A program made the position numbers and the translations under genes. Shown here piece after piece: positions 9,605 through 17,606 of a stretch of DNA of 40,802 nt. Source of the stretch: Dehalococcoidia bacterium. GTDB lineage: Bacteria; Chloroflexota; Dehalococcoidia; Bin125. How positions within the stretch are numbered: position 1 is the first letter of the stretch; every line of letters begins with the position of its first letter. The stretch spans positions 1-40,802 of the forward strand of contig JAJDZG010000116.1 of the NCBI GenBank assembly GCA_022824765.1. The letters run 5' to 3'. Below the pieces are notes generated by a model. It had not been told where the DNA came from. It worked only from the letters and a program-made list of their open reading frames with translations, and did no database searches.

Positions 9605-10120
9605 GTGCGCACTGCTGCCCAAGGTTGCATCATCGGGATCGATCCCGGTGAACGCTGGATCGGCGTCGCCCGCGCCGGCCCAGGCACGTCATTGGCGCTG
9701 CCCGTCGGTACGCTCGACCGTCGGCAGGGCGACGACTCCTTAGCGCAGATGCTCCACCGACTGCTCGGCGGCGAGGCCGTCGCGACTCTCGTGGTCGGCG
9801 TCCCGCTGCGTCCCGACGGACGCGAAGACGCTCAGGCGTCCGCATTTCGACAGTTCGGAGAGTCGCTCGCAACGTCAATCGGCGCTGAATGCGTCCCGCA
9901 GGATGAGCGGTTCTCGAGCGAGCCCGCGCCGGTGCCGCCATCGCCCCCATTCAGCCGCAAAGCGCGCGCCAGCGGACGCAAGAGCACCCAGCGGCAACGG
10001 CGCGAGCGGGAGCGATCACACGCGGCCGCCGCGGCTCGCATCCTGCAGCGCTGGATCGACATCCGAGACGGCGCTCAGGCCCGTGACGCCGCCGCCACAA
10101 GCAGGGCCCAATGCTGCTGA
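9605..10120 (+). CDS. ruvX: RuvX/YqgF family putative Holliday-junction resolvase-like nuclease
   Basis: 171 aa, RNase H fold family. YqgF acts in 16S rRNA 5'-end maturation and is annotated as a resolvase. Family motifs seen: IGIDPGERWIGVA with catalytic D13, LVVGVPLRPDG, and QDERFSS with E101. The third acidic site, normally Asp at the head of the D-x-A-A-A helix, reads SHAAAAARIL, so His139 stands in its place. A Pro-rich and Arg/Lys-rich insert (about 108-138) precedes it. Both features suggest altered or lost activity. The start is GTG at 9605, 9 nt after alaS; the end overlaps mltG by 10 bp. The family call is fairly sure, the activity is not. Confidence 0.82.
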   Translation: MRTAAQGCIIGIDPGERWIGVARAGPGTSLALPVGTLDRRQGDDSLAQMLHRLLGGEAVATLVVGVPLRPDGREDAQASAFRQFGESLATSIGAECVPQDERFSSEPAPVPPSPPFSRKARASGRKSTQRQRRERERSHAAAAARILQRWIDIRDGAQARDAAATSRAQCC

Positions 10121-11178
10121 CGCCTCGTTCGGTCGTCATGTTTGCCGCGGCAATCGCCGCGATCATCGCGGCCGCGTCCGCCGTCGTCGCAGTCTCGCGA
10201 AGCCCGCAGCAGATCAGCCGCAGCGTGCTCATCGAACCGCCGTCGTCGGGAACCACGCAGGTCTCGACCGTCGTGATCGCTCCGGGCGACAGTGCGGCGA
10301 CCATTGGACGGTTGTTGCACACCCAAGGTGCGATTGATTCCCAGACTCGTTTTGAACTGCTCACGCTGCTGATGGGTTGGGAGCATCGGCTCGAGGCGGG
10401 CGAGTACTCGTTCGAGCCCGCGCTGCCCACGTTTGAAGTGCTCAGACGCATACACTCGGGTGAGACCTCGCCACAGCGCGTGATTATCCCGGAAGGCCTG
10501 AGGATTGAACAGGTGATGGAACGCCTCGCCGCAGCCGAAGTCAGCGATCCAGCGAGCCTCGCCGCCGTCATCTCGGACGGGCGCATCGGCGAGGCCGGCC
10601 GCTACGCGTCGCAGCGGCCCGCAGGCGCGTCGCTGGAGGGTTATCTCTTCCCGGCCGACTATCGTTTTTCGCTTGAGGCCTCGGCGCTGGAGGTGATCGC
10701 CGAGATGCTGCAACGCCTAGACGAGGCAATCTCGCCGGAGATCGCCCGTCAAGCCGCTGCGCGCGGTGCGACGATGCACCAGATCCTCACCATCGCCTCG
10801 ATCATTGAGCGCGAAGCGGCCGTTGACCACGAACGCCGCCTGATCTCGGCCGTGATCTGGAACCGTCTCGCTGCGGGCATGCCCTTGCAGATGAACTCCA
10901 CGGTCCAGTACGCCGTCGGACAACCGTCGAACTGGTGGAAGGCCGAGCTCTCAGATGCGGACCTGATGCTCGACTCGCCCTACAACAGCTATCGCTACAG
11001 CGGTCTGCCGCCGACGCCGATTGCATCGCCCGGTCTGCCATCCATCGAAGCCGCGGCCAATCCCGATGACGCCCCCTACCTCTACTTCGTTGCCAAGGGC
11101 GACGGCACACACGCCTTCTCACTCACGTATGAAGAGCATCTGGACAACGTCGAGCGCTATCTGGGAGGCTCCGAATGA
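10111..11178 (+). CDS. mltG: Endolytic murein transglycosylase MltG (YceG-like)
   Basis: 355 aa. MltG cuts nascent glycan strands and so ends peptidoglycan chain growth at the outer face of the cytoplasmic membrane. A single N-terminal membrane anchor covers about residues 9-28. A LysM-like part follows (VIIPEGLRIEQVMERL), then EGYLFPADYRF and ASIIEREA with catalytic E233, the NSTVQYA segment, and the C-terminal SPYNSYRYSGLPPTPI and YFVAKGDGTHAFS motifs, all typical. It overlaps ruvX at the start and aroE at the end (ATGA), so it is within a continuous transcript with the shikimate genes. The yqgF-mltG-aroE order is seen in other bacteria. Confidence 0.96.
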   Translation: MLLTPRSVVMFAAAIAAIIAAASAVVAVSRSPQQISRSVLIEPPSSGTTQVSTVVIAPGDSAATIGRLLHTQGAIDSQTRFELLTLLMGWEHRLEAGEYSFEPALPTFEVLRRIHSGETSPQRVIIPEGLRIEQVMERLAAAEVSDPASLAAVISDGRIGEAGRYASQRPAGASLEGYLFPADYRFSLEASALEVIAEMLQRLDEAISPEIARQAAARGATMHQILTIASIIEREAAVDHERRLISAVIWNRLAAGMPLQMNSTVQYAVGQPSNWWKAELSDADLMLDSPYNSYRYSGLPPTPIASPGLPSIEAAANPDDAPYLYFVAKGDGTHAFSLTYEEHLDNVERYLGGSE

Positions 11179-12044
11179 GCGCGGCTGCCTGGCGCGTCGG
11201 CGTGATCGGACATCCGGTCGCGCACAGCATTTCTCCGCGCTTCCAACAAGCGGGCTTCGACGCAGCGGGGCTCGACGCGCGCTACGAAGCGTGGGATCTC
11301 GAACCGTCGCAGCTGGAGAGTCATATCGATTCGCTGCGCGAGCAAGGCGCGCTCGGCGCGAACGTCACAATCCCGTACAAGGAGGCCGCGCTGAGGCACA
11401 TGGACGGCCTGCACGAAACGGCTCGCTTCGTCGGCGCGATCAACACCATCGTCAACAACGACGGCCACCTGCAGGGCTACAACACCGACGTGACCGGCTT
11501 CCAGCGTTCGCTGTCGGAGGCGGGAGTCAATCCCGCAGGCGCCAACGCTGTGCTCTGGGGCGCCGGCGGAGCGGCCCGCGCCGTCGCCTGGGCGCTGATC
11601 TGGCGACAAGCGGCCGCGCTGACCATCATCAACCGCACCGCCGTCCGAGCGGGGAGATTGCGGCACGACCTCGCCTCCGCGTCTGCGTCCGCCGCCCTGC
11701 AATCGTTCGGTGCCGACGACGATCGCGTCGCAGATGCGCTGCGCGGCGCCGATCTCGTTGTCCAATGCACGTCTGTCGGTCTGCGCGGCAGCGAAACGGC
11801 CGCTGACCTGCCGTTCGAGCCCAAACTGCTCGGCACTGCCACGTTCGTCGTCGACCTGATCGCGAATCCGCTCGAAACTCCGTTGGTCCAGGCCGTCAAC
11901 GCGTCTGGTCGGCGCGCAATTGGCGGGTTGCCGATGCTCGTCTACCAGGGCGCGGCCGCCTTTGAGTTGTGGACGGAGCAGGAAGCGCCGGTTGCGGTGA
12001 TGATGGACGCGGCTCACGACGCCATGGCGGGGACGGTGACATGA
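11175..12044 (+). CDS. aroE: Shikimate 5-dehydrogenase
   Basis: 289 aa. It reduces 3-dehydroshikimate to shikimate with NADPH. The substrate-binding domain starts with VIGHPVAHSISP and has GANVTIPYKEAA with the catalytic Lys, then AINTIV and GYNTDVTGF with the catalytic Asp. The nucleotide domain has LWGAGGAARAVAWAL and NRTAVRAG, with an Arg after the NRT that fits NADPH preference. The C-terminal PMLVYQGAAAFELWT is the family end motif. ATG at 11175 overlaps mltG by 4 bp and has GGAGG six bases upstream. Confidence 0.97.
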   Translation: MSAAAWRVGVIGHPVAHSISPRFQQAGFDAAGLDARYEAWDLEPSQLESHIDSLREQGALGANVTIPYKEAALRHMDGLHETARFVGAINTIVNNDGHLQGYNTDVTGFQRSLSEAGVNPAGANAVLWGAGGAARAVAWALIWRQAAALTIINRTAVRAGRLRHDLASASASAALQSFGADDDRVADALRGADLVVQCTSVGLRGSETAADLPFEPKLLGTATFVVDLIANPLETPLVQAVNASGRRAIGGLPMLVYQGAAAFELWTEQEAPVAVMMDAAHDAMAGTVT

Positions 12045-12712
12045 ACGAAGGCGTGACCATCGGATTCGCCCTGATCGCCGCGTTCTTCGGTGGCGTCGGC
12101 CTGCTGCTCTTCAAGGAGGCGCGCACGCACCGATTCTGGCGGCAACTCGTCGCGCAGAATGACATGGAGGCCATCCAGGGCATTCTCGACCAGGAGCTGG
12201 AACACTGGCGAACCCAGCGTCCACCGAAGGACGTCAGTGCGGCCGTCTGGTCGGGCGTGCAGGGACTGGACCTGGTCAGCGCCTCGGCCGACCATGTGCG
12301 CGTCAGTACCTCAGCCGACCCCGAGTTCGGCACGATCGACGGGCAACGGCAGCAGATCGCGTCGTCGCTCGACACGGCCTACGCCACTGCGCTTCGCCTG
12401 GTCGAGATGATCTTCTACGACGTGCCAAACTTCCGTCCAACGTTCGTCCGCGTCGACGTGTACACCACGTTCCGCAACGAGGACGGCGTCGCTGAGGCGC
12501 GGCCCATCCTGTGCGTTGAAGCGGATCGCGGATCGGCGATGAGCCTGGATTGGAATCTGCCGCCGCAATCGCTCGCTCGGGAGTTTGAGGTGACCGCGAA
12601 CCGCGCGCCAACTGGCGAGCCGCGTCCGATCACGCTGCCCGATGATCGCTTCATCGATATCGTGGATGATGGAGCATCCGTCGCGTCGACCGACGAGCGG
12701 AAGGACGACTGA
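12041..12712 (+). CDS. Unrecognised membrane-anchored protein inside the aro operon
   Basis: 223 aa, no family recognised. One N-terminal hydrophobic segment (about residues 5-22, IGFALIAAFFGGVGLLLF) followed by KEAR suggests a membrane anchor with the rest in the cytosol. The remainder is soluble, with VRVDVYTTFRNEDG and RPILCVEADRGSAMSLDW as the most ordered-looking parts, and an acidic tail. The open frame extends back to 11969 inside aroE, but ATG at 12041 is preferred because it forms the ATGA overlap with the aroE stop that is used across this operon. Its stop overlaps the aroC start by 1 bp. The packing implies co-translation with shikimate enzymes; the function is unknown. Confidence 0.8.
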   Translation: MNEGVTIGFALIAAFFGGVGLLLFKEARTHRFWRQLVAQNDMEAIQGILDQELEHWRTQRPPKDVSAAVWSGVQGLDLVSASADHVRVSTSADPEFGTIDGQRQQIASSLDTAYATALRLVEMIFYDVPNFRPTFVRVDVYTTFRNEDGVAEARPILCVEADRGSAMSLDWNLPPQSLAREFEVTANRAPTGEPRPITLPDDRFIDIVDDGASVASTDERKDD

Positions 12713-13911
12713 TGGGCAGCTTTCGCTGGCTCACCGCGGGTGAATCGCACGGCCCGGGTCTGACGGTGATCATTGACGGCGTACCGTCGGGCTTGCCGCT
12801 GTCGGAGGCGCAGATTCGAGAACAGCTCGCGCGACGCCAGAAGGGCTACGGACGCGGCGGGCGGATGAAGATCGAGACCGACTACGCGCAGATCCGCGGC
12901 GGCGTCCGCCAGGGACGCACGATCGGCAGCCCGGTCGCACTATGGATTGAGAACCGCGACTTTGATCAGGGTCTCGGCCCCGACAAGCGCGCATGGCGCG
13001 AGACCATGTCGTTGGACCTGGTTGATCCACCGCCGACGCAGGTGACACGCGTGCGTCCCGGCCACGCCGATCTGACCGCGTCGCTGAAGTACAGCTACGA
13101 CGACGTCCGTGACTCACTCGAGCGCGCCTCCGCCAGAGAGAGCGCCGCGCGCGTCGGCGCCGGTGCTGTCGCGCGGCGACTCTGCGAAGAACTGGGTTGC
13201 GAGTTCAACAGCCACGTCGTGCAGATCGGCTCCGTGGCGCTGCCGCCGGGTGTCCCACTCGACTGGCCGGAGGTTGAGGCGTCCCCGGTCCGCTGCGCGG
13301 ACCCGGTTGTCGCCCAAGCGATGATTGACGCGATCAACGCAGCCAAGCAGGACGGCGACACCCTCGGCGGAACGCTCGAGGCACGCGTATCGGGCGTGCC
13401 GTTTGGCCTGGGATCACACGTCCAGTGGGATCGCAAGCTGAGCGGGCGGATTGGCCAAGCCATCCTCTCGATGAACGCGTTCAAGGGCGTCGAAATCGGC
13501 GACGGCTTCAGCGGCGCTGCTCTGACCGGTCGCGGATATCACGACGTCGTCCTGCCCCAGGACGCCTGGGGCGGCCAACCCTGGCGACGCCAGACCAATC
13601 ACGCCGGCGGCATCGAGGGCGGCATCTCCAACGGCGAAGATCTCGTCGTCAGAGTCGCGGTCAAGCCCATCGCGACGCTCGCCCACCCCTTGCCGTCTGC
13701 TGACCTCTCGACCGGCGAGCGAGTCGAGGCGCACTACGAACGGTCCGATGTCTGCGTCGTGCCGGCCGCAGGCGTGATCGTCGAGGCGATGCTCGCCTTG
13801 GTCCTCGCCGACGCCATCCTGGAGAAGTTCGGCGGCGATTCGCTGTCAGAAACCCGTCGCAACATGGACGCGTTCCTGGCCACCGCCGTCCCGCGCCGGG
13901 AGTGGTCATGA
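12712..13911 (+). CDS. aroC: Chorismate synthase
   Basis: 399 aa. It turns EPSP into chorismate with reduced FMN. Family motifs in order: TAGESHGPGLTVIIDGVPSG at the N terminus, RRQKGYGRGGRMKIE, then GVRQGRTIGSPVALWIENRD, RPGHADLTASLKY, ERASARESAARVGAGAVA, the RQTNHAGGIEGGISNGEDL segment and ERSDVCVVPAAGVIVEAM. The start ATG overlaps the preceding stop (TGATG), and the stop overlaps the ATG of the aroK-aroB fusion (ATGA). Confidence 0.98.
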   Translation: MGSFRWLTAGESHGPGLTVIIDGVPSGLPLSEAQIREQLARRQKGYGRGGRMKIETDYAQIRGGVRQGRTIGSPVALWIENRDFDQGLGPDKRAWRETMSLDLVDPPPTQVTRVRPGHADLTASLKYSYDDVRDSLERASARESAARVGAGAVARRLCEELGCEFNSHVVQIGSVALPPGVPLDWPEVEASPVRCADPVVAQAMIDAINAAKQDGDTLGGTLEARVSGVPFGLGSHVQWDRKLSGRIGQAILSMNAFKGVEIGDGFSGAALTGRGYHDVVLPQDAWGGQPWRRQTNHAGGIEGGISNGEDLVVRVAVKPIATLAHPLPSADLSTGERVEAHYERSDVCVVPAAGVIVEAMLALVLADAILEKFGGDSLSETRRNMDAFLATAVPRREWS

Positions 13912-15653
13912 GTGCGCCCAACGATCTCCGCCGCGTCGTGCTGATCGGCTTCAGCGCGACCGGCAAGTCAGTGCTCGTGCCCTTCATCGCGCACAAGCTC
14001 GGCTGGCAGGCCGTCGACCTCGATGTCGAGATTGAGCGCGCGGCGGGACGTCCGATTCCCGAGATCTTCGTCGAGGAGGGCGAGACGGGCTTCCGCGCCC
14101 GCGAACGCGCTGCCGTTCGCGCGGCCTCAGAGCGCGACGGCTGCGTGATCGCCACCGGCGGCGGCGTCTGGCTCGACGCCGATAACCGCTCGTTGCTCGC
14201 CGATGGTGGATTCGTGGTCACCCTGGAAGCGCGGGCCGCCACGATCCTCGCCCGCTACGCCGAAACCGAACAGGGCACGACCGAGGTTCGCCCGATGCTC
14301 GCCGGCGTCGATCCGCGACGCCGAGTCGAGACCCTCAAAGCCGCGCGTCAACCGTTCTACGCCCTCTCAGATTTGACCGTGCACACGGACGAGATTGCCA
14401 TCGTTGAGGCGGTCGACGAGATTGTCGATGCCGTCCAGCGGCGATCCGCGCGAGCGCTCGCATCGGACACCCGACTGCGCGAGATGCAAAGCGGGCCGGG
14501 CGTCGCTGCGCCGCCGCAGAACGACTTCGGGCCAGATGTCGCCTGCATCGTCGAGGCTGGAACCTCCCGCTATCCCGTCTACTGCGCGTGGGGTCTGCTC
14601 CAACGCAGCGGCGACATCATGGATCGATTGGGACTCGGCGGACGTGTCTTCCTGATGGTCGATCAATCAATCGCCGACTCGCACGGCAAGTCAGTGATCG
14701 CGTCACTGGCGGCAGCCGGACGCTCCGTGCAGACCTACCGTGTGCCGTCTGGTGAGTCCAGCAAGTCGCTGGCCCAGCTGGACGCGCTGTATGGGTGGCT
14801 GTCCGAGCATCGCGCGGAGCGGCGAGATGTCATCTTCGCGCTCGGCGGCGGCGTGACCACCGATCTGGCTGGAACGGCCGCGGCGACCTATCTGCGCGGC
14901 ATGCCGCTCGTCCATGCGCCGACGACCGTGCTCGGCATGGTCGATGCAGCGATCGGTGGTAAGGTCGCCATCGATCTGCGATCAGGCAAGAACCTGGTCG
15001 GCGCCTTCTATCAGCCGCGAGCGGTGCTGGCCGACGTCGCGACGCTGGCGACGTTGCCCGCGCGCGAACTGCGCTCGGGCTACGCAGAAGTGATCAAGCA
15101 CGCCTTCATCCGCGACGAGTCGATGCTCGATCTGCTCGAGGCCGAGGCGGACACCCTGCTCAATCCCGGCGCGGCAGCAGAAGATCAGCGCTGTCGGCAG
15201 CTGTTGGTCGACGTGATCACCCGAAATCAGGCGATCAAGGCGGCGGTCGTGTCGGCGGACGAGCGCGAATCAGACCTGCGAGCCATCCTGAACTACGGCC
15301 ACACGCTGGGCCACGCGATCGAGGCGGTCACGGGTTACAGCGCCGTCTTGCACGGTGAGGCGGTGGCGATGGGCATGGTCGCCGTCGCCGAGATCGGCGC
15401 AGCGCTAGGCCTGATCGACGAGGCGGTCGTCAGTCGCCACCGACGCTTGCTCGATCGCTTCGGTCTGCCCACGCAGAGTCCGCCCGGACTCAGCCGCACC
15501 GATCTGCTCGACGCAATGTCACGCGACAAAAAAGTGGTCGGCGGCAAGCAAAACTGGGTGCTGCTCGAGAGCATCGGCTCGCCAATCGTAACCAACAACG
15601 TGCCCACCGAAGTCGTCAGCGAAGCCGTCAACACCGTCATCAATCCGCCCTAG
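13908..15653 (+). CDS. aroKB: Fused shikimate kinase - 3-dehydroquinate synthase
   Basis: 581 aa, two enzymes in one chain. Residues 1 to about 175 form shikimate kinase: P-loop GFSATGKS at 14-21, VDLDVEIER, FRARERAAV and ATGGGVWL. A linker of about 40 residues leads to DHQ synthase (about 215-581), with PSGESSKSLAQ, FALGGGVTTDLAGTAAATYLRG, HAPTTVLGMVDAAIGGKVA, GYAEVIKHAFI, LNYGHTLGHAIE (zinc ligands) and HGEAVAMGM. ATG at 13908 was preferred over GTG at 13902 because it gives the ATGA overlap with aroC. The two steps are not consecutive in the pathway (aroB is step 2, aroK step 5), so the fusion probably serves balanced expression. Last gene before the repeat region. Confidence 0.95.
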   Translation: MSAPNDLRRVVLIGFSATGKSVLVPFIAHKLGWQAVDLDVEIERAAGRPIPEIFVEEGETGFRARERAAVRAASERDGCVIATGGGVWLDADNRSLLADGGFVVTLEARAATILARYAETEQGTTEVRPMLAGVDPRRRVETLKAARQPFYALSDLTVHTDEIAIVEAVDEIVDAVQRRSARALASDTRLREMQSGPGVAAPPQNDFGPDVACIVEAGTSRYPVYCAWGLLQRSGDIMDRLGLGGRVFLMVDQSIADSHGKSVIASLAAAGRSVQTYRVPSGESSKSLAQLDALYGWLSEHRAERRDVIFALGGGVTTDLAGTAAATYLRGMPLVHAPTTVLGMVDAAIGGKVAIDLRSGKNLVGAFYQPRAVLADVATLATLPARELRSGYAEVIKHAFIRDESMLDLLEAEADTLLNPGAAAEDQRCRQLLVDVITRNQAIKAAVVSADERESDLRAILNYGHTLGHAIEAVTGYSAVLHGEAVAMGMVAVAEIGAALGLIDEAVVSRHRRLLDRFGLPTQSPPGLSRTDLLDAMSRDKKVVGGKQNWVLLESIGSPIVTNNVPTEVVSEAVNTVINPP

Positions 15654-15672
15654 CAGCCCTCCGGCGCAGCAC

Positions 15673-15830
15673 CCCTCCGTCATGCCAGCTTGTCTGGCAT
15701 CTCACCTGCGGCAATCGGCGCGCGATGTCCCTCCCTCCCCCTAACAGGGGGAGGTGCCGAAGGCGGAGGGGGTCCCGCTCTACCGCCTGGCCTTTAGCGA
15801 CGCGAGACTCCAGACCATCTGGAATGACGA
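15673..15830 (+). repeat. Hairpin repeat unit, copy A
   Basis: First of three similar units. Left arm 15678-15703 contains ATGCCAG-cttgt-CTGGCAT, a 7-bp hairpin. The core 15734-15754 is CCTCCCCCT-aac-AGGGGGAGG, a 9-bp hairpin, followed by a conserved tgccgaaggcggaggggg tail. The right arm 15804-15829 contains a second hairpin with an accat loop and one mismatch. The right arm is roughly the reverse complement of the left, so the whole unit is an inverted repeat. No transposase is encoded. Confidence 0.88.
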
Positions 15831-15850
15831 TCATCGGTACGTCCTATCAA

Positions 15851-16010
15851 CCCTCCGTCATGCCAGCTTGTCTGGCATCTCGCCTGTCGCAATCGACGCA
15901 TGTTGCACATCCCTCCCCCTGCCAGGGGGAGGTGCCGAAGGCGGAGGGGGTCCCCCTCAACCGCCGCCTAGCCTTTGGCGATACGAGATTCCAGACCAGC
16001 TGGAACGACG
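15851..16010 (+). repeat. Hairpin repeat unit, copy B
   Basis: Second unit, 178 bases after the start of copy A. Left arm 15856-15881 is identical to that of copy A up to the CTC end. The core hairpin at 15912-15932 has the same 9-bp stem with a GCC loop. The right arm 15985-16010 reads ATTCCAG-accag-CTGGAAC, with one mismatch in the stem. Confidence 0.88.
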
Positions 16011-16031
16011 AGCGTCGATCTGTCGTAGCAA

Positions 16032-16189
16032 CCCTCCGTCATGCCAGCTTGTCTAGCATCTCGCCGACGGCCATCGGCGCGTGTTGCCCAGCCCTCCCCC
16101 TGGCAGGGGGAGGTGCCGAAGGCGGAGGGGGGCGCTCTACCGCCACCTAGCCTTTGGCGATACGAGATTCCAGACAAGCTGGAATGACG
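16032..16189 (+). repeat. Hairpin repeat unit, copy C
   Basis: Third unit, 181 bases after the start of copy B. The left arm 16037-16062 carries one change that breaks a pair (CTAGCAT). The core hairpin 16093-16113 keeps the 9-bp stem with a GGC loop. The right arm 16164-16189 is a perfect ATTCCAG-acaag-CTGGAAT hairpin. All three units sit between the convergent aroKB and P450 genes, where the GC-rich hairpins could end transcription from both sides. Confidence 0.88.
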
Positions 16190-16220
16190 GATTGGGTCGC
16201 TGGAATGACGGATTGGGTCG
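16179..16220 (+). repeat. 21-bp tandem duplication at the edge of repeat copy C
   Basis: A 21-bp unit starting CTGGAATGACGG (16179-16199) is repeated exactly at 16200-16220, followed by a partial degenerate third start (CTCGGATGACC). It duplicates the last part of the right arm of copy C plus 10 flanking bases, so it probably arose by slippage. Confidence 0.9.
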
Positions 16221-16238
16221 CTCGGATGACCAAAAGGG

Positions 16239-17570
16239 CTAGTCAGCGGTGACGGCGGCCTGTGCCTGGGCTAACGACGCACTGCTTGAGCGCTCCACAC
16301 GAATGTCGAGGTGCTCGAGCCCGCGCAGCACGATGTTTGGCTTGTAGACCGGAGTGCGCTGACCCAGCTGGATGTCGCTGAAGCGCTCGATCATCGCCTC
16401 GAACGCGATCTTACCTTCCAGTCTGGCAAGCGGCGCACCGAGACAATGGTGAATGCCGCGCCCGAAAGAGATATTGCCCGCATCCTCGCGCGTGATGTCG
16501 AGTCGCTCTGGATCGCTGAACGCGTCCGGATCGCGGTTGGCGCCGCCGATCAACAACGAGACGGGCTTGCCGGGCTTCAAGCTGTGTCGATCGATCTGAA
16601 ACTCGTCGAGCGTGACGCGGCCGTCGACCTGGACGGGCGAGTCGAAGCGCAGCAGCTCCTCAATCGCGTTGTCGATCAGCACCGGCTGCTCGCGCAGTAG
16701 CTCCAGCTGCTCGGGATGCTCCAGCAGCGCCTTAAGCCCGTTACCGATCAGGTTCGTCGTCGTCTCGTTGCCGGCGACGAGCAGCAGGCGCAGGGTGACG
16801 ATCATCTCTTCCTCGCTGAGCTGATCGCCCTCCTCTTCCGCCTCGATCAGCCGCGAGACGAGGTCGTCGCGCGGTTGCTCGCGATGTTGTGCCACGATCT
16901 GCTTGAAGTAGCTGTCGAAGCGCTGGGCCGTGTCGAAGACCTGACCAAGTTCACGCTCGTCGAGGTTCGGTTCGAGGACGCGGGCAAATCGGTCCGACCA
17001 CTGTTTGAACTGCGCTCGATCTTCGGTGGGGACGCCGATCATCTCCGCGATCACGACCGTCGGCAGCAGCGAGGCGAGGTTGGACATCAGGTCGAACTCG
17101 CGCTCGCCCTCGACCTCGTCGAGCAGCGCGTGAGCCGTGGCTCGGATGTGGTCTTCCATCTTCGCGATCTGGCGCGGCGTGAACGCGCGGCTGACCAGTC
17201 CGCGCAGACGCGTGTGATCGGGAGGGTCGAGCGTGAGCATCGACGGCTGGATTTCGCTCTGGATCTGCTCGGCCACGCCGCGACGGACGCGACTGCCGCT
17301 GCTCGCCCGGGCGCGGGCGTTGGAAAAGACCTTGTAGTTGCGCAGAATCTCGTCAACGTCCTCGTACTTGGACAGCACGAGCGCGCCAGTCAACGGGCTC
17401 GGGTGGTACGGGTCCTTCTCGCGCAGCTCCTGGTACGTCGGGTACGGATCGGCGATGAACTTGGGATCCAGCGGGTACCAGGCGACGCCCGATTGCCAGC
17501 GCTCCTGCGCCAGGCGGGCCCTGATGTAGTACGGCGCCACGGCCGAGCGGATCGCGGAGCGGAATGACAT
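16239..17570 (-). CDS. Cytochrome P450
   Basis: 443 aa, soluble bacterial class. P450s insert one oxygen atom into a substrate and need outside electron donors; none is encoded nearby. The I-helix oxygen-activation motif is LLLVAGNETTTNLIGNG, the K-helix ExxR is EELLRFD, and the heme loop is ISFGRGIHHCLGAPLAR with the thiolate ligand C376. The C-helix region reads LDPPDHTRLRGLVSRAFTPR, usual for bacterial CYPs. No signal peptide or membrane anchor is seen. It starts 36 nt downstream of the moeA stop on the same strand, with no clear Shine-Dalgarno, so it may share the transcript. The substrate cannot be told from sequence. Confidence 0.95.
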   Translation of the reverse strand: MSFRSAIRSAVAPYYIRARLAQERWQSGVAWYPLDPKFIADPYPTYQELREKDPYHPSPLTGALVLSKYEDVDEILRNYKVFSNARARASSGSRVRRGVAEQIQSEIQPSMLTLDPPDHTRLRGLVSRAFTPRQIAKMEDHIRATAHALLDEVEGEREFDLMSNLASLLPTVVIAEMIGVPTEDRAQFKQWSDRFARVLEPNLDERELGQVFDTAQRFDSYFKQIVAQHREQPRDDLVSRLIEAEEEGDQLSEEEMIVTLRLLLVAGNETTTNLIGNGLKALLEHPEQLELLREQPVLIDNAIEELLRFDSPVQVDGRVTLDEFQIDRHSLKPGKPVSLLIGGANRDPDAFSDPERLDITREDAGNISFGRGIHHCLGAPLARLEGKIAFEAMIERFSDIQLGQRTPVYKPNIVLRGLEHLDIRVERSSSASLAQAQAAVTAD

Positions 17571-17606
17571 GGTTGGCTCGTTTCGATCTCAAGTCTGTTG
17601 ATGTCG

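Noticed and set aside
15640-16177. Short open frames in the repeat region with peptides such as IPDGLESRVAKG
   Set aside because: They are read from the hairpin repeats and recur in each copy because the DNA repeats; no start signals or family match.
15673-16189. The three repeats considered as a CRISPR array
   Set aside because: Units are about 160 bp with internal hairpins and near-identical inner parts; there are no short regular repeats with unique spacers and no cas genes.
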